A DNA stretch of 64,000 nucleotides from Acinetobacter calcoaceticus. GTDB lineage: Bacteria; Pseudomonadota; Gammaproteobacteria; Pseudomonadales; Moraxellaceae. The position numbers and the translations under genes were made by a program. The stretch covers positions 6,653-70,652 of the forward strand of contig NZ_JADVKT010000011.1 in NCBI RefSeq assembly GCF_016508255.1, in the 5' to 3' direction. The notes beneath the pieces were generated by a model. It searched no databases. It was not told the origin of the DNA and saw only the letters and a program-made list of their open reading frames with translations. This document shows, piece after piece, positions 52,364 through 60,554 of the stretch (position 1 is its first letter; every line of letters begins with the position of its first letter).

Positions 52364-54061
52364 TCAGAAACGCATGATGTCACGGGGAATACGCTTAAAG
52401 GTAATGCCATGCTTTTGCATAAATTTGTCGTCTAAAACACACTTATCTGCATAGACAACAAACTGACTTGGACGTACTACATTTTGAAGATTTAAAGTTC
52501 CCAAAAAGTCTAAATCAAGACTGGTAATAGCTTCTTTGTTGTAATGAAATAACCATAAAGTTTGTTGATTTATTCCTAACGCTGATGGAGCAATAGAATT
52601 CTCAAGAGGTAACTGGTTATCTAAAGGAATACTTTCACTATATGCAATATATTGCCGAATACGTTCAATACCCACAGATTCATTTAATAGGTCACTTTCG
52701 GAAAATAGTGCATCACCTAGCTCATAAAAATCAAAGGATCCACCTAATCCTTCTACTTTCTTATTACCTTCACCATAACCATCCATAACTCGGCGCACTC
52801 GTTCTGCGGTAATGCTTTCTGCATAATCCATCATTTCACAAAGAATAAAACGACGATTACCCCCATCTTGAGCATTAAGTTTTAGAACCGCATGTGCGGT
52901 AGTGCCAGAGCCTGCGAAACTATCAAGGATGATTGAATTAGGATTTGTAGCTATTTGCAGAATTCTTTCTATTAAACGTGTAGGTTTAGGCGTATCAAAA
53001 ACATTATCAATTTCTGAAAATATAAATTTGGTTTCTTGTTTAGCTTCTTGACTATGACCAACTTCTTCATTCGACCACCATGTCCAAGATGAAATACCTT
53101 CTGATTCTGATAAAAACGTTTTTCTTCTAGGAACTCCATCACCGTCTTTACCAAACCAAATTCTATTATCAGCAACTAATTCCAAAAATACAGATTCTAT
53201 ATTTTTCCAGCATCTATCAGATGGTGGGGTTATAGTTTTCCCACTAGGAGTTATAATCTTATAAACTTGATTTGGTCTAAAACCTTGAGCTGTAAAATCT
53301 GAAGAAGTCCATATTCCACGTGGATCATTATCTGGATTTTTATAATTACTTTTTTGCTTTTGAGTGAAAGATAATTTATTTAACCTCAAACATTCTTTCC
53401 GTTTTGAATATATTAATATAAATTCATGCGCATCACCTAATTGAATTCTTGCATCAGGTGACGTCCGTTTTTGCCATAATACATTCGCAACAAAATTACT
53501 TTGACCAAAAATTTCATCACAAATTAATTTTAAATTAGCTTGTTCATTATCATCAATCGAAATAAAAATTACTCCATCATTAGCTAGCAATCGATGTAAT
53601 AATTTAAGACGCGGATACATCATACATAGCCATTTATCATGGCGACTTAAATCTTCCCCCTCTTTTCCAACAACATCGCCTAACCACTTTATAATTCTTG
53701 GGTCATTTACATTATCGTTATATACCCAGCCTTCATTTCCAGTGTTATAAGGTGGGTCAATATAAATGCAATTTACCTTACCTTCGAATTCAGGCAAAAG
53801 ACTTTTTAGGACAGTGAGATTATCCCCATGAATAATCCTATTATTTATTGTATTAGATTGATTTTCTTGGTATAATGTTGCGTTGCGTTGCGTTGCGTTG
53901 CGTTGCGTTGCGTTGCGTTGCGTTGCGTTGCGTTGCGTTGCGTTGCGTTGCGTTGCGTTGCGTTGCGTGTCGAAAGAATACTTCTTATCTAAAACAAAAA
54001 ATGGCACGTCTAAATGATGGTTTACAACCTTTTCTTTACCTAACCAAGATAATGTAGGCAT
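52364..54061 (-). CDS. type III DNA methyltransferase, Mod subunit, with in-frame pentanucleotide repeat (phase-variable)
   Basis: This 565-residue adenine methyltransferase has motif IV DPPYNTG (102-108) before motif I FAGSG (382-386), the beta-class order of type III Mod proteins; a variable target-recognition region lies between. Mod methylates an asymmetric site and gives Res its specificity. Residues 32-61 are six copies of TQRNA, made by 18 copies of the 5-base unit GCAAC. Gain or loss of one unit shifts the frame, so expression should switch on and off. At 18 units the start at 54061 (AAGGAATTG upstream) is in frame with the methyltransferase, so this sequence is ON. There is no alternative ATG between the repeat and the domain. 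Confidence 0.95.
   Translation of the reverse strand: MPTLSWLGKEKVVNHHLDVPFFVLDKKYSFDTQRNATQRNATQRNATQRNATQRNATQRNATLYQENQSNTINNRIIHGDNLTVLKSLLPEFEGKVNCIYIDPPYNTGNEGWVYNDNVNDPRIIKWLGDVVGKEGEDLSRHDKWLCMMYPRLKLLHRLLANDGVIFISIDDNEQANLKLICDEIFGQSNFVANVLWQKRTSPDARIQLGDAHEFILIYSKRKECLRLNKLSFTQKQKSNYKNPDNDPRGIWTSSDFTAQGFRPNQVYKIITPSGKTITPPSDRCWKNIESVFLELVADNRIWFGKDGDGVPRRKTFLSESEGISSWTWWSNEEVGHSQEAKQETKFIFSEIDNVFDTPKPTRLIERILQIATNPNSIILDSFAGSGTTAHAVLKLNAQDGGNRRFILCEMMDYAESITAERVRRVMDGYGEGNKKVEGLGGSFDFYELGDALFSESDLLNESVGIERIRQYIAYSESIPLDNQLPLENSIAPSALGINQQTLWLFHYNKEAITSLDLDFLGTLNLQNVVRPSQFVVYADKCVLDDKFMQKHGITFKRIPRDIMRF
53877..53966. repeat. 18 perfect copies of a 5-bp unit (GTTGC on the plus strand)
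   Basis: The tract is uninterrupted for 90 bp and lies inside mod, 95 bp after its start codon. A pentamer is not a multiple of three, so each slip changes the frame; tract lengths of 18 plus or minus three restore it. Tracts of this length are unstable in bacteria through slipped-strand mispairing. Confidence 0.97.
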
Positions 54062-54222
54062 TACAATTCCTTACTTCCGTACAGCTTTTTCAATTGAGCA
54101 GTATCATAACAGAAATTTTTTCCAGAAAATTGCGTATTACAATCAAAAAAATTAAGAGGTTGATCCTCAATAATATGGTTTAAATCAATAATTAAGATAA
54201 AAAGTAAATTATTAAAAGATTA

Positions 54223-54262
54223 AAAGCCCTCGCTAATAATTAGTATTTAGCGAAGACTTTCT
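54223..54262 (-). terminator. probable terminator after the 54285-54539 gene
   Basis: TCGCTAA (54230-54236) and TTAGCGA (54247-54253) pair; the minus strand continues with GGGCTTTTAATCTTTT. Confidence 0.5.
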
Positions 54263-54284
54263 ATACCGTAATTCATCCAATTAA

Positions 54285-54539
54285 TTAAACTAAGCGTTTT
54301 AATACCACTTGTTCACCACTCTCAGAATAAAATATATCGAGACCTACTGGTCTACTAAACTTCTGACCACAAACTACCACATGATCAATTAAAGTGGAGC
54401 CAATTAATTGAATTAGGTTTACACGTTTTAGCGCTCTAGAGATAACCATCAAACCTAAAAGTTCAATACCATCACTATTTAAAACCACAATAGCCTGAGT
54501 TTCATTTTTTTGCCACATAAGCTCTGCTTGGTTTTCCAT
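54285..54539 (-). CDS. small uncharacterised protein
   Basis: This 84-residue protein starts MENQAELMWQKNETQAIVVL and has two hydrophobic strand-like segments (AIVVLNSDGIELLGLMVI; IDHVVVCGQKF). No signal peptide or recognised family is seen. It lies between the type III system and the second TetR/RNA cassette, with a likely terminator after it. Confidence 0.55.
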   Translation of the reverse strand: MENQAELMWQKNETQAIVVLNSDGIELLGLMVISRALKRVNLIQLIGSTLIDHVVVCGQKFSRPVGLDIFYSESGEQVVLKRLV

Positions 54540-54624
54540 TGTTCAACTGCCTTGATCGGTTAAAGAGTTTTAAACTTAGCAAACGCAGTTAAAAAAATAT
54601 CATTTTCTGTTGACAGTACATTTG

Positions 54625-55173
54625 CTATCCCCCAAAAAACCTCTCCACTACCACATCCCTTTCATCCAAATTGTTTGAGCTTAAAATCTGAAACATCAAG
54701 CCATCAATTAGGTTTAAAACCAAGTCAGCATTTGGTTTTAACTCATGAGTTTCTAAGCTAAAAATAAGGTCAAAAATCTCATGATGTAGCCATTTTCTAT
54801 ACTCTATTGCCATACGGTAGGCCTGAGCGTAAACGAGTTTAATTTCAAAAAAGGCTTTAAGTAAAAGGTAGTACAGACTATTAAAATTGGCATGTAAAAC
54901 GACAATCTCTTTGAGTTTATCTTTTGAAGTGCGGTAACGGCTTGAGTAGATAATTGCCAGCACTTCTTCTTTGAGTCGACTCTTTTGAAAAGCGATGCAC
55001 ATTTCAATAAGGTGCTCTTTTGAGTGAAAGTAGTTATAGAAAGTGGCTTTAGGAATTTTTGATTTTTGGGCAATTAAGTTCACGCCCGTATTGTGAAATC
55101 CATAGAAATTGAACAGCTCAATTGCGGTATGAATAACTTGTAATTTTTTCGAAGATATTTCTAAATTTGGCAT
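54625..55173 (-). CDS. TetR/AcrR family transcriptional regulator, linked to structured RNA locus B
   Basis: This 182-residue protein (MPNLEISSKKLQVIHTAIEL) is a close paralogue of the regulator at 402-956. Both have the HTH at residues 8-55 and the conserved C-terminal segment EYRKWLxHEIFDLIFSLET. Identity is high but far from complete, so the duplication is old or the copies arrived separately. The 530 bp upstream is also homologous to that of the first gene and includes the structured RNA. Ligand and targets are unknown. Confidence 0.9.
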   Translation of the reverse strand: MPNLEISSKKLQVIHTAIELFNFYGFHNTGVNLIAQKSKIPKATFYNYFHSKEHLIEMCIAFQKSRLKEEVLAIIYSSRYRTSKDKLKEIVVLHANFNSLYYLLLKAFFEIKLVYAQAYRMAIEYRKWLHHEIFDLIFSLETHELKPNADLVLNLIDGLMFQILSSNNLDERDVVVERFFGG

Positions 55174-55387
55174 GGTTTCACCGTTATAAATTCTTGTTGT
55201 TTCTAAATGAGATTAAAAAGCCTGTGCCTTTGCTGGGAGAAAAAAGGCACAGCAAAGCCGTAAAGACGGTGCTTGGCACATCTCAAGTTTTATTGTTGCT
55301 AAGTTTTAGTCGAGACGAATTAAAGCCTGAAAAAGCCTTACGGCGATCAAGTTGCTTTAATTGATTTAAGTTGTGTCGAGATAGATT

Positions 55388-55655
55388 TTGACAGTGACTG
55401 CCAATAATTTATGAATGTGCATAGCCAACTCCTTCTTTTGGGAGTTCTGCCAAAGCATTATAAATTATGGTGGCAGAACGGAAGCAGGTTGACGGACTGG
55501 TTTGGACTCCAGCACACTCGAAAGTGTCCCACTCCCGTCCTACCGCTACGGGAGAGAGACGAGAGATACATGCAAAACTATTCCTCAGAAGAAATAATCC
55601 TGATGTAGTCCAAACAAAACGGTCCGTCAAAACCGACTGGCAATGTAGGCCAGCC
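55388..55655 (+). ncRNA. structured RNA locus B, homologue of 1161-1430
   Basis: The same set of stems is present as in locus A: 55388-55404 hairpin; GTTCTGCCA/TGGCAGAAC at about 55444-55479; closing stem TTGACGGAC 55489-55497 plus TTTGGAC 55501-55507 with GTCCAAA 55608-55614 plus GTCCGTCAA 55622-55630; ACACT/AGTGT; CTCCCGT/ACGGGAG; CTGGC/GCCAG. Three base pairs of the outer stem and one of the inner part differ from locus A but pairing is kept. The CCTACCGCT loop is unchanged. Strand and ends are not established; similarity to the multicopy C4-like sRNA group of Acinetobacter is a recollection, not a search. Confidence 0.65.
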
Positions 55656-55961
55656 CGCAAATGGTAATCTGCAATATTTAAGGTGTCAATGTGAAATTGG
55701 CTAGAAATTATTTAATTAATTATTGTTTTTCATTTAATTACACATTTAAGGAACATCTTAAATATTATCTTAATAAAACTCTGCTACTTTATATATATGT
55801 TAACTATTAGGTTTTGATTGAGTCGTTTTACTAATTAAATAGATAAAATAAAGTGCAATCGCTAAATAAATGAGAATGCTAATCTAATGTTGAAGTTAAT
55901 TTAACCAGAGCAGATAATCCCCTTCAATCTATGAAAATGAACACACGAAGTGAAAAGTTAA

Positions 55962-55995
55962 AAAAAGGCCTAAATTCTAAAATTTAAGCCTTTTT
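55962..55995 (-). terminator. rho-independent terminator after the QorB-like gene
   Basis: AAAAAGGCCTAAATT and AATTTAAGCCTTTTT form a long stem around CTAA with one mismatch; the minus strand ends in a run of seven T's. Confidence 0.85.
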
Positions 55996-56019
55996 GTTTT
56001 TTAGGTATATAGCGTCGAC

Positions 56020-56877
56020 TTAAGATAAAAATTCTTTAATCGTCTCTTGCATACTTGTAGTGGCACGACCAATTAACTGGTGCAGATCTTTACTTTCACT
56101 ATACAAGCCACCTTTAGATACGCCTTCATCTGAATCTGCCAAGATATTGGCAAAGCCTTCTGGTATACCCACTTCTATCAAGAGCGCTTTATATTCCTCT
56201 TCCGATAAATCTTGGTAAGTTACTTCTTTTTTGCTGATTTCACTTACCCATTTTGCAACGTCATCAAGGGTATAGCTCGTATCACCTGCTAGTTCATAAA
56301 CTTTATTTTCATGCCCTTCTTGCGTTAATACTACAGCGGCAGCAGTCGCATAATCTAAGCGTGAAGCAGAAGCAATTTTGCCATGATGCGTTGCCCCGAA
56401 AATTTTGCCATGCTCAACTGCTTGGGCAAGTCCCATCGCATAGTTTTCGCTGTACCAGTTATTACGTAATAATGTGTGTGGAATATTCGATGTTTTTAAA
56501 TATTGTTCAGTCTCTACATGTTCTTGTGCTAATAGAAGCGGTGATGTATCTGCGTTTAATAAACTCGTGTAAACAATAAATTTTACCTGTGCAAGTTTTG
56601 CCGCATTAATCACATTTTGGTGTTGTACTGTACGTTGACCAATTTCATTTGACGAGATTAATAAAAGCTTATCAATACCAGCCAATTGAACCGAAAGTTT
56701 ATCTGCGTCTTGAACATAATCAAAAGCGCGAACTTCGATCCCTTTTGAGCTTAAATCTGATGCTTTTTCAGGATTGCGGACTAATGCGACAATATTTTTT
56801 GCCTCAGTACGTTCGAGTAATTGAGAAATAACCAATTGGCCGAGTTGACCTGATGCACCAGTAACTGCAATACGCAT
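56020..56877 (-). CDS. NAD(P)H:quinone oxidoreductase, QorB/NmrA-like SDR
   Basis: ATG 56877 (MRIAVTGASGQLGQLV), with GGAG seven bases before it, gives 285 residues; the longer frame to 56916 has no good site. GASGQLG near residue 8 is the nucleotide-binding loop of atypical SDR proteins, and the sequence style (KEVTYQDLSEEEYKALL late in the protein) fits E. coli QorB (YtfG), which reduces quinones with NADPH. It is divergent from an HxlR gene, the same layout as ytfG/ytfH in E. coli. Confidence 0.85.
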   Translation of the reverse strand: MRIAVTGASGQLGQLVISQLLERTEAKNIVALVRNPEKASDLSSKGIEVRAFDYVQDADKLSVQLAGIDKLLLISSNEIGQRTVQHQNVINAAKLAQVKFIVYTSLLNADTSPLLLAQEHVETEQYLKTSNIPHTLLRNNWYSENYAMGLAQAVEHGKIFGATHHGKIASASRLDYATAAAVVLTQEGHENKVYELAGDTSYTLDDVAKWVSEISKKEVTYQDLSEEEYKALLIEVGIPEGFANILADSDEGVSKGGLYSESKDLHQLIGRATTSMQETIKEFLS

Positions 56878-56927
56878 GATGATCTCCATCTGATGTAGTT
56901 GATATCTTTCAATCATCGTAGTACCTT

Positions 56928-56968
56928 AACTTACTAAAAGTAAGTACTTACCTAAAAGTAAGTTTAGA
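56928..56968. promoter_or_regulatory. cluster of AAGTAAG/CTTAC repeats between qorB-like and hxlR-like genes
   Basis: The stretch ACTTACTAAAAGTAAGTACTTACCTAAAAGTAAGT contains two overlapping inverted repeats of ACTTAC/GTAAGT at regular spacing, directly between the divergent promoters. This is a good candidate HxlR operator. Confidence 0.6.
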
Positions 56969-57004
56969 AACAAATGTAACGTTTTGTAATTAAGGTAGTG
57001 CGCG

Positions 57005-57364
57005 ATGAAAGGATACGTTTTTTCAGCAGATTGTCCCTCTCGGAAAATTTTGTTAACACTCACTAGTCGTTGGAGTGTCTTGATTTTAGTGGCACTTCGA
57101 GATCAACGTCTGCGCTTTAATGAGTTAAAAAAACTAATTGATGGCATTAGTGAAAAGATGTTGGCACAAACCTTAAAAACGCTTGAACAAGATGGTTTTA
57201 TCGTACGTCAGGATTATGCAGAAATACCACCTCGTGTAGATTATCAATTAACAGACTTTGGACGAGAGGCTTCCGAACGACTTTTTGATTTGACGACTTG
57301 GCTTGAAAATAATTTATCCAAATTATTAGAAAATCAGCCGAGTGCAGACATCGTTCAAAATTGA
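57005..57364 (+). CDS. HxlR family regulator, YtfH/QorR-like
   Basis: The 119-residue protein has the HxlR winged helix with its conserved cysteine in SADCPSRKILLTLTSRWSVL near residue 10, then FNELKKLIDGISEKMLAQTLKTLE. The cysteine probably senses quinones or oxidants. It is divergent from the QorB-like gene; the 127-bp gap has repeats of TAAGT (56930-56965) that could form its operator. Confidence 0.9.
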   Translation: MKGYVFSADCPSRKILLTLTSRWSVLILVALRDQRLRFNELKKLIDGISEKMLAQTLKTLEQDGFIVRQDYAEIPPRVDYQLTDFGREASERLFDLTTWLENNLSKLLENQPSADIVQN

Positions 57365-57470
57365 CTCGGGAAATAAAAGTATTATCGTATATTAAACATT
57401 CAAACTGGTTTCACTCACCACTTTATGTTAGTATTATTTTAGTAGTTACTATTGGGTTTATAAATTCGAT

Positions 57471-57911
57471 ATGAGTAAAAATAGCAATCTTGAAGTCTGC
57501 CCAATCGCTAGAAGTCTTTCTGTTCTAGGTGATGCGTGGAGTATGTTGATTTTACGTGATGCTCATGCGGGTTTTACACGTTTTGATCAGTTCCGTAAAA
57601 GTTTAGGTATTGCGCCAACCATGCTAACTAAACGTTTGTCTGTTTTAGTAGAGGAAGGATTGCTCGAAAAAAGACAATATTCTGAACATCCCCCACGTGA
57701 AGAGTACCTATTAACTCAAGCCGGTAAAGATTTTCTACCTGTTTTATTTGTGATTGGCGCATGGGGCCGAAAATATAAACCTTATGAACAGCCCGACAAA
57801 ATGGTGACTTTTCTTGACGCAGAACAAGGCACTGAGATTAAACCGATTGTGATTGATCAAATAACGGGTGCCGAGATTGGTACTCGCCCTATTCGCCAAA
57901 AAAGCGAATAA
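57471..57911 (+). CDS. HxlR family transcriptional regulator
   Basis: This 146-residue protein shows CPIARSLSVLGDAWSMLILRDAHAG (conserved Cys11) and FDQFRKSLGIAPTMLTKRLSVLVEEG, the HxlR winged helix, plus a 40-residue C-terminal extension longer than usual. It lies convergent with an Old Yellow Enzyme-like gene and upstream of a detoxification cluster, which it may regulate. Confidence 0.88.
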   Translation: MSKNSNLEVCPIARSLSVLGDAWSMLILRDAHAGFTRFDQFRKSLGIAPTMLTKRLSVLVEEGLLEKRQYSEHPPREEYLLTQAGKDFLPVLFVIGAWGRKYKPYEQPDKMVTFLDAEQGTEIKPIVIDQITGAEIGTRPIRQKSE

Positions 57912-57917
57912 TATTTT

Positions 57918-57952
57918 AAATAAAAAGCACTCAATTGGAGTGCTTTTTATTG
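57918..57952. terminator. bidirectional rho-independent terminator
   Basis: AAAAAGCACTC (57922-57932) pairs with GAGTGCTTTTT (57938-57948) between the convergent HxlR and flavin oxidoreductase genes. Confidence 0.9.
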
Positions 57953-57973
57953 TGCCTATTTAAAGTAAATCAG

Positions 57974-59224
57974 CTATTTTGCTCGGCTACGTTGGGTTGC
58001 ATAAGTTCCCCAACCATTACGTAAAACAGATTTAATAAATGCCCATAAACCACTTTCATAAGGTTTTGGCTCTCGACCTTTACCCATGCGTTTTAGTTGT
58101 TGGGTGTACCAAAGTACTTCCATAACGCCCAGACTATCGACTTTCTTAATGCCTGTTTTGATAGGATGCACCGACTGAAGACCATTTTTGCCCGCCAGCA
58201 AATATTTAGGTACATCAGGTTCAATCGCCATAATTCTCGCAATCCCAATAACATCACACGCTTGAGACTGCAAAGCTTGATTCATGCCTTCAATGGTTCG
58301 AAAACCACCTGTAACCATAAGTGGTGTTTTTACGAGTGTTCTTACTTTTTCTGCGAAATCAATAAAGAAAGCTTCACGTGCAATGGTCGATGCTTTTTGT
58401 GGTGCTTTGGCTACTCCTGATTCATACGTCCCGCCCGATATTTCAATCAGGTCGATACCTGCATCTGCTAAAGCCTGAATAGTTTCTAACGAGTCTTGTT
58501 CGGTAAAGCCGCCTTTTTGAAAGTCTGCCGAGTTAAGCTTAATTGCAATCGGAAACTCTTTACCGACTTGTTTGCGGATTTCTGCATACACTTCCATTAA
58601 AAAACGACGGCGTTTTTCAGGTGTACCGCCCCACTCATCGTTTCTTAAATTATGTAAAGGCGACAAGAACTGGTTAATGAGATAACCATGTGCAGCGTGA
58701 ATTTCGACGCCACTAAATCCAGCCTTTTTACATATGGCAGCGCTACGACCAAAACGCTGAATAATATCTATAATCTCTGCATCTGTTGCTTCCTCAGGCG
58801 TCGCAAATAAAGATTGCATTTCTGGCCCAAACGGCACTGCCGATGCAGAAATATTACGTACATTTAATCCTTTGGTTGATTGTTTTCCCGGATGATTTAA
58901 CTGTGCCCACAATTGAGAACCTTGATCGGTCACGGATTTTGCCCATTTTTGTAAAATCGCAAAATCACGCTCATCCTCAACAACAACATTCCCAGCCTCA
59001 CCCAAGGCACGTCGGTCAATCATAATGTTGCCACTAATGATCATCCCAATTCCTGATGCAGCCCAACGCTGATATAACCGAACATGTTTTTCGGTTGGAT
59101 TATTTGAATAGGTGGCTAAAGTTTCACTGGTTGAAGCCTTCGCTAGTCGGTTTGGAATGCTAAAGCCATTTGGCAATGTTAATGGCTGATTCAAGAGATT
59201 GGTTTTTAATTGCGGTTGAGTCAT
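57974..59224 (-). CDS. NADH:flavin oxidoreductase / Old Yellow Enzyme-like
   Basis: This 416-residue protein has the FMN TIM barrel: LPNGFSIPNRLAKASTSE at the N-terminus, FSGVEIHAAHGYLINQFLSP near residue 185 with the His-Ala-Ala-His motif, and GGFRTIEGM and IGIARIMA late for FMN phosphate binding. It is longer than the typical 370 residues because of a 35-residue basic tail. It reduces enones, quinones or similar compounds in the cytoplasm. An SCP2-like gene lies ten bases upstream, so it is part of a leftward operon starting with two hydrolases. Confidence 0.88.
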   Translation of the reverse strand: MTQPQLKTNLLNQPLTLPNGFSIPNRLAKASTSETLATYSNNPTEKHVRLYQRWAASGIGMIISGNIMIDRRALGEAGNVVVEDERDFAILQKWAKSVTDQGSQLWAQLNHPGKQSTKGLNVRNISASAVPFGPEMQSLFATPEEATDAEIIDIIQRFGRSAAICKKAGFSGVEIHAAHGYLINQFLSPLHNLRNDEWGGTPEKRRRFLMEVYAEIRKQVGKEFPIAIKLNSADFQKGGFTEQDSLETIQALADAGIDLIEISGGTYESGVAKAPQKASTIAREAFFIDFAEKVRTLVKTPLMVTGGFRTIEGMNQALQSQACDVIGIARIMAIEPDVPKYLLAGKNGLQSVHPIKTGIKKVDSLGVMEVLWYTQQLKRMGKGREPKPYESGLWAFIKSVLRNGWGTYATQRSRAK

Positions 59225-59233
59225 GGTCTTATC

Positions 59234-59620
59234 TCACACAGTTAAAGATGGTTTTGAATGAGGTTGAATAAAGTCCACTAAACTTTGAAACCACATCACA
59301 TCTACAAAATTTCCACTAATGACAAGGTCATGTGTTTTAAGCGCAGTTAAAAACGTATTTACACTGTCTTTAGCAGACAATACGGCGAATCCTTTACTCG
59401 CAGTCTTAAATGTAAAGATAAAACTTGGCGACTTGGTTAGCCCTGAGTACGAGTTAATCTTGCCATTTTTGACTTCAAAATAGCGCCCTTCACCACTTGT
59501 CGTCTGAATCTGAAAGGTGACATTTTTATCATTCACATACGCTGCACATTTCGGATTCTTTTTTACTGCACGCTGCATAAGCTTGGTCAGCATCCACAGC
59601 AATAGTTTAAATTTCATCAT
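59234..59620 (-). CDS. SCP2-like (sterol carrier domain) small protein
   Basis: The 128-residue protein has the beta-sheet pattern of SCP2-like domains: VTFQIQTTSGEGRYFEVKNG, then PSFIFTFKTASKGFAVLSAKD and a C-terminal helix. Residues 4-15 are hydrophobic (LLLWMLTKLM), perhaps a peripheral membrane anchor. Such domains bind lipids or hydrophobic ligands. It lies between a hydrolase and an Old Yellow Enzyme gene on the same strand, so it may hand over a hydrophobic substrate. The family call is moderate. Confidence 0.65.
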   Translation of the reverse strand: MMKFKLLLWMLTKLMQRAVKKNPKCAAYVNDKNVTFQIQTTSGEGRYFEVKNGKINSYSGLTKSPSFIFTFKTASKGFAVLSAKDSVNTFLTALKTHDLVISGNFVDVMWFQSLVDFIQPHSKPSLTV

Positions 59621-59666
59621 TTTTGTCTTCTTGATTCATCAAATTGACTAGCTCAAACTCATGCAT

Positions 59667-60536
59667 TTATTCATCTAAAAACTGTATTGCATGCTTTACA
59701 AAGCGTTCAGGATATTGAAATTGAGCGCCATGTCCTGCGTCTGGATAGATAAATAGCTGCGCATTTGGAATGTTAAGTGCCATGTGATATGCGTTGATGG
59801 TCGGAATCATCACATCATCGACACCATTTAAAATGAAAGTAGGCTGTTTAATCTCACGTAAATGCGCAAATGGGTCTTGTTCATCAAGTTTAGGTAAAAA
59901 ATGCATATTGGCTTCTATCTGTGCCTGCATGACCTCAACTGAGCTTGGTGTATCTTGATTTTTGCGTTCATGGCGACGTTGCCAAAAGTCATGGCCCGCT
60001 TGAATAGCAGCTTCAGATCGGCCAAAAAATAAAAAGAGAAAGTCTTCTTCGGAAGGCACAGCAGTTGTTGCATGCTTCAATACCAATGCAGCCACTTCTG
60101 GGTCGTCACCGCGTGGTTTACCGCCTCTTGGCCCTGTACCTAAAAGCATCAACTTTCTTACAAGTTCAGGATGACGGTGTACTAAATCTTGTGCCTGAAA
60201 CCCACCGAGTGAAAAGCCTAATAAATCAACTTGTTTTAAGCCCAATGCACGAATGACTGCTGCTGCATCATCGGCCATATCTTCAATGCGGGTACGAGGC
60301 TGACCTGTAGATGAAGCAACCCCTCGACCGTTAAACAAAATGACTTCACGACCTTGTGCCAAACCATTTGTAATGATTGGGTCCCAATTGTCTAAACCAC
60401 CTCGAAAGTGTTGAAGAAAAAATAGCGGTGGTTGGCCAGTGTTTGAGTTACCCCAGCGACGATAGGCAAATTTTGCTCCATCTAGTTCAATGAATTGGGT
60501 CTCGGCTGTTTGATGTGTAATTGTTGTCATCGTCAT
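59667..60536 (-). CDS. alpha/beta-fold hydrolase
   Basis: The 289-residue protein has the nucleophile elbow GFSLGGFQ (Ser near residue 113), the oxyanion segment FLQHFRGGLDNWDP, an acidic residue in LNGVDDVMIP, and His in DAGHGAQF near the end. This pattern matches chloroperoxidase/esterase-like members. It is a paralogue of the gene just upstream (60555-61568; HLAAVLDNWDPRI, GFSMGGMI, DAGHGGIF). The substrate is unknown; cytoplasmic. Confidence 0.88.
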   Translation of the reverse strand: MTMTTITHQTAETQFIELDGAKFAYRRWGNSNTGQPPLFFLQHFRGGLDNWDPIITNGLAQGREVILFNGRGVASSTGQPRTRIEDMADDAAAVIRALGLKQVDLLGFSLGGFQAQDLVHRHPELVRKLMLLGTGPRGGKPRGDDPEVAALVLKHATTAVPSEEDFLFLFFGRSEAAIQAGHDFWQRRHERKNQDTPSSVEVMQAQIEANMHFLPKLDEQDPFAHLREIKQPTFILNGVDDVMIPTINAYHMALNIPNAQLFIYPDAGHGAQFQYPERFVKHAIQFLDE

Positions 60537-60554
60537 TGTCCTAAATCTCAGTTC

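Larger units (their letters stand above)
55174..56019. other. 846-bp non-coding stretch with structured RNA locus B
   Basis: The left 530 bp is homologous to 957-1480 (tetR promoter, conserved block at about 55230-55300, structured RNA). The right part (55700-55960) is AT-rich with no recognised feature up to the terminator at 55962-55995. Short ORFs in the left part are not conserved as proteins. Confidence 0.6.

Noticed and set aside
53877-53966. CRISPR-like tandem array
   Set aside because: It is a perfect 5-bp tandem repeat with no spacers and lies inside a coding frame.
53875-54057. Plus-strand ORF encoding a periodic RCVAL peptide
   Set aside because: It is the shadow of the pentanucleotide tract in mod and has no ribosome-binding site or domain.
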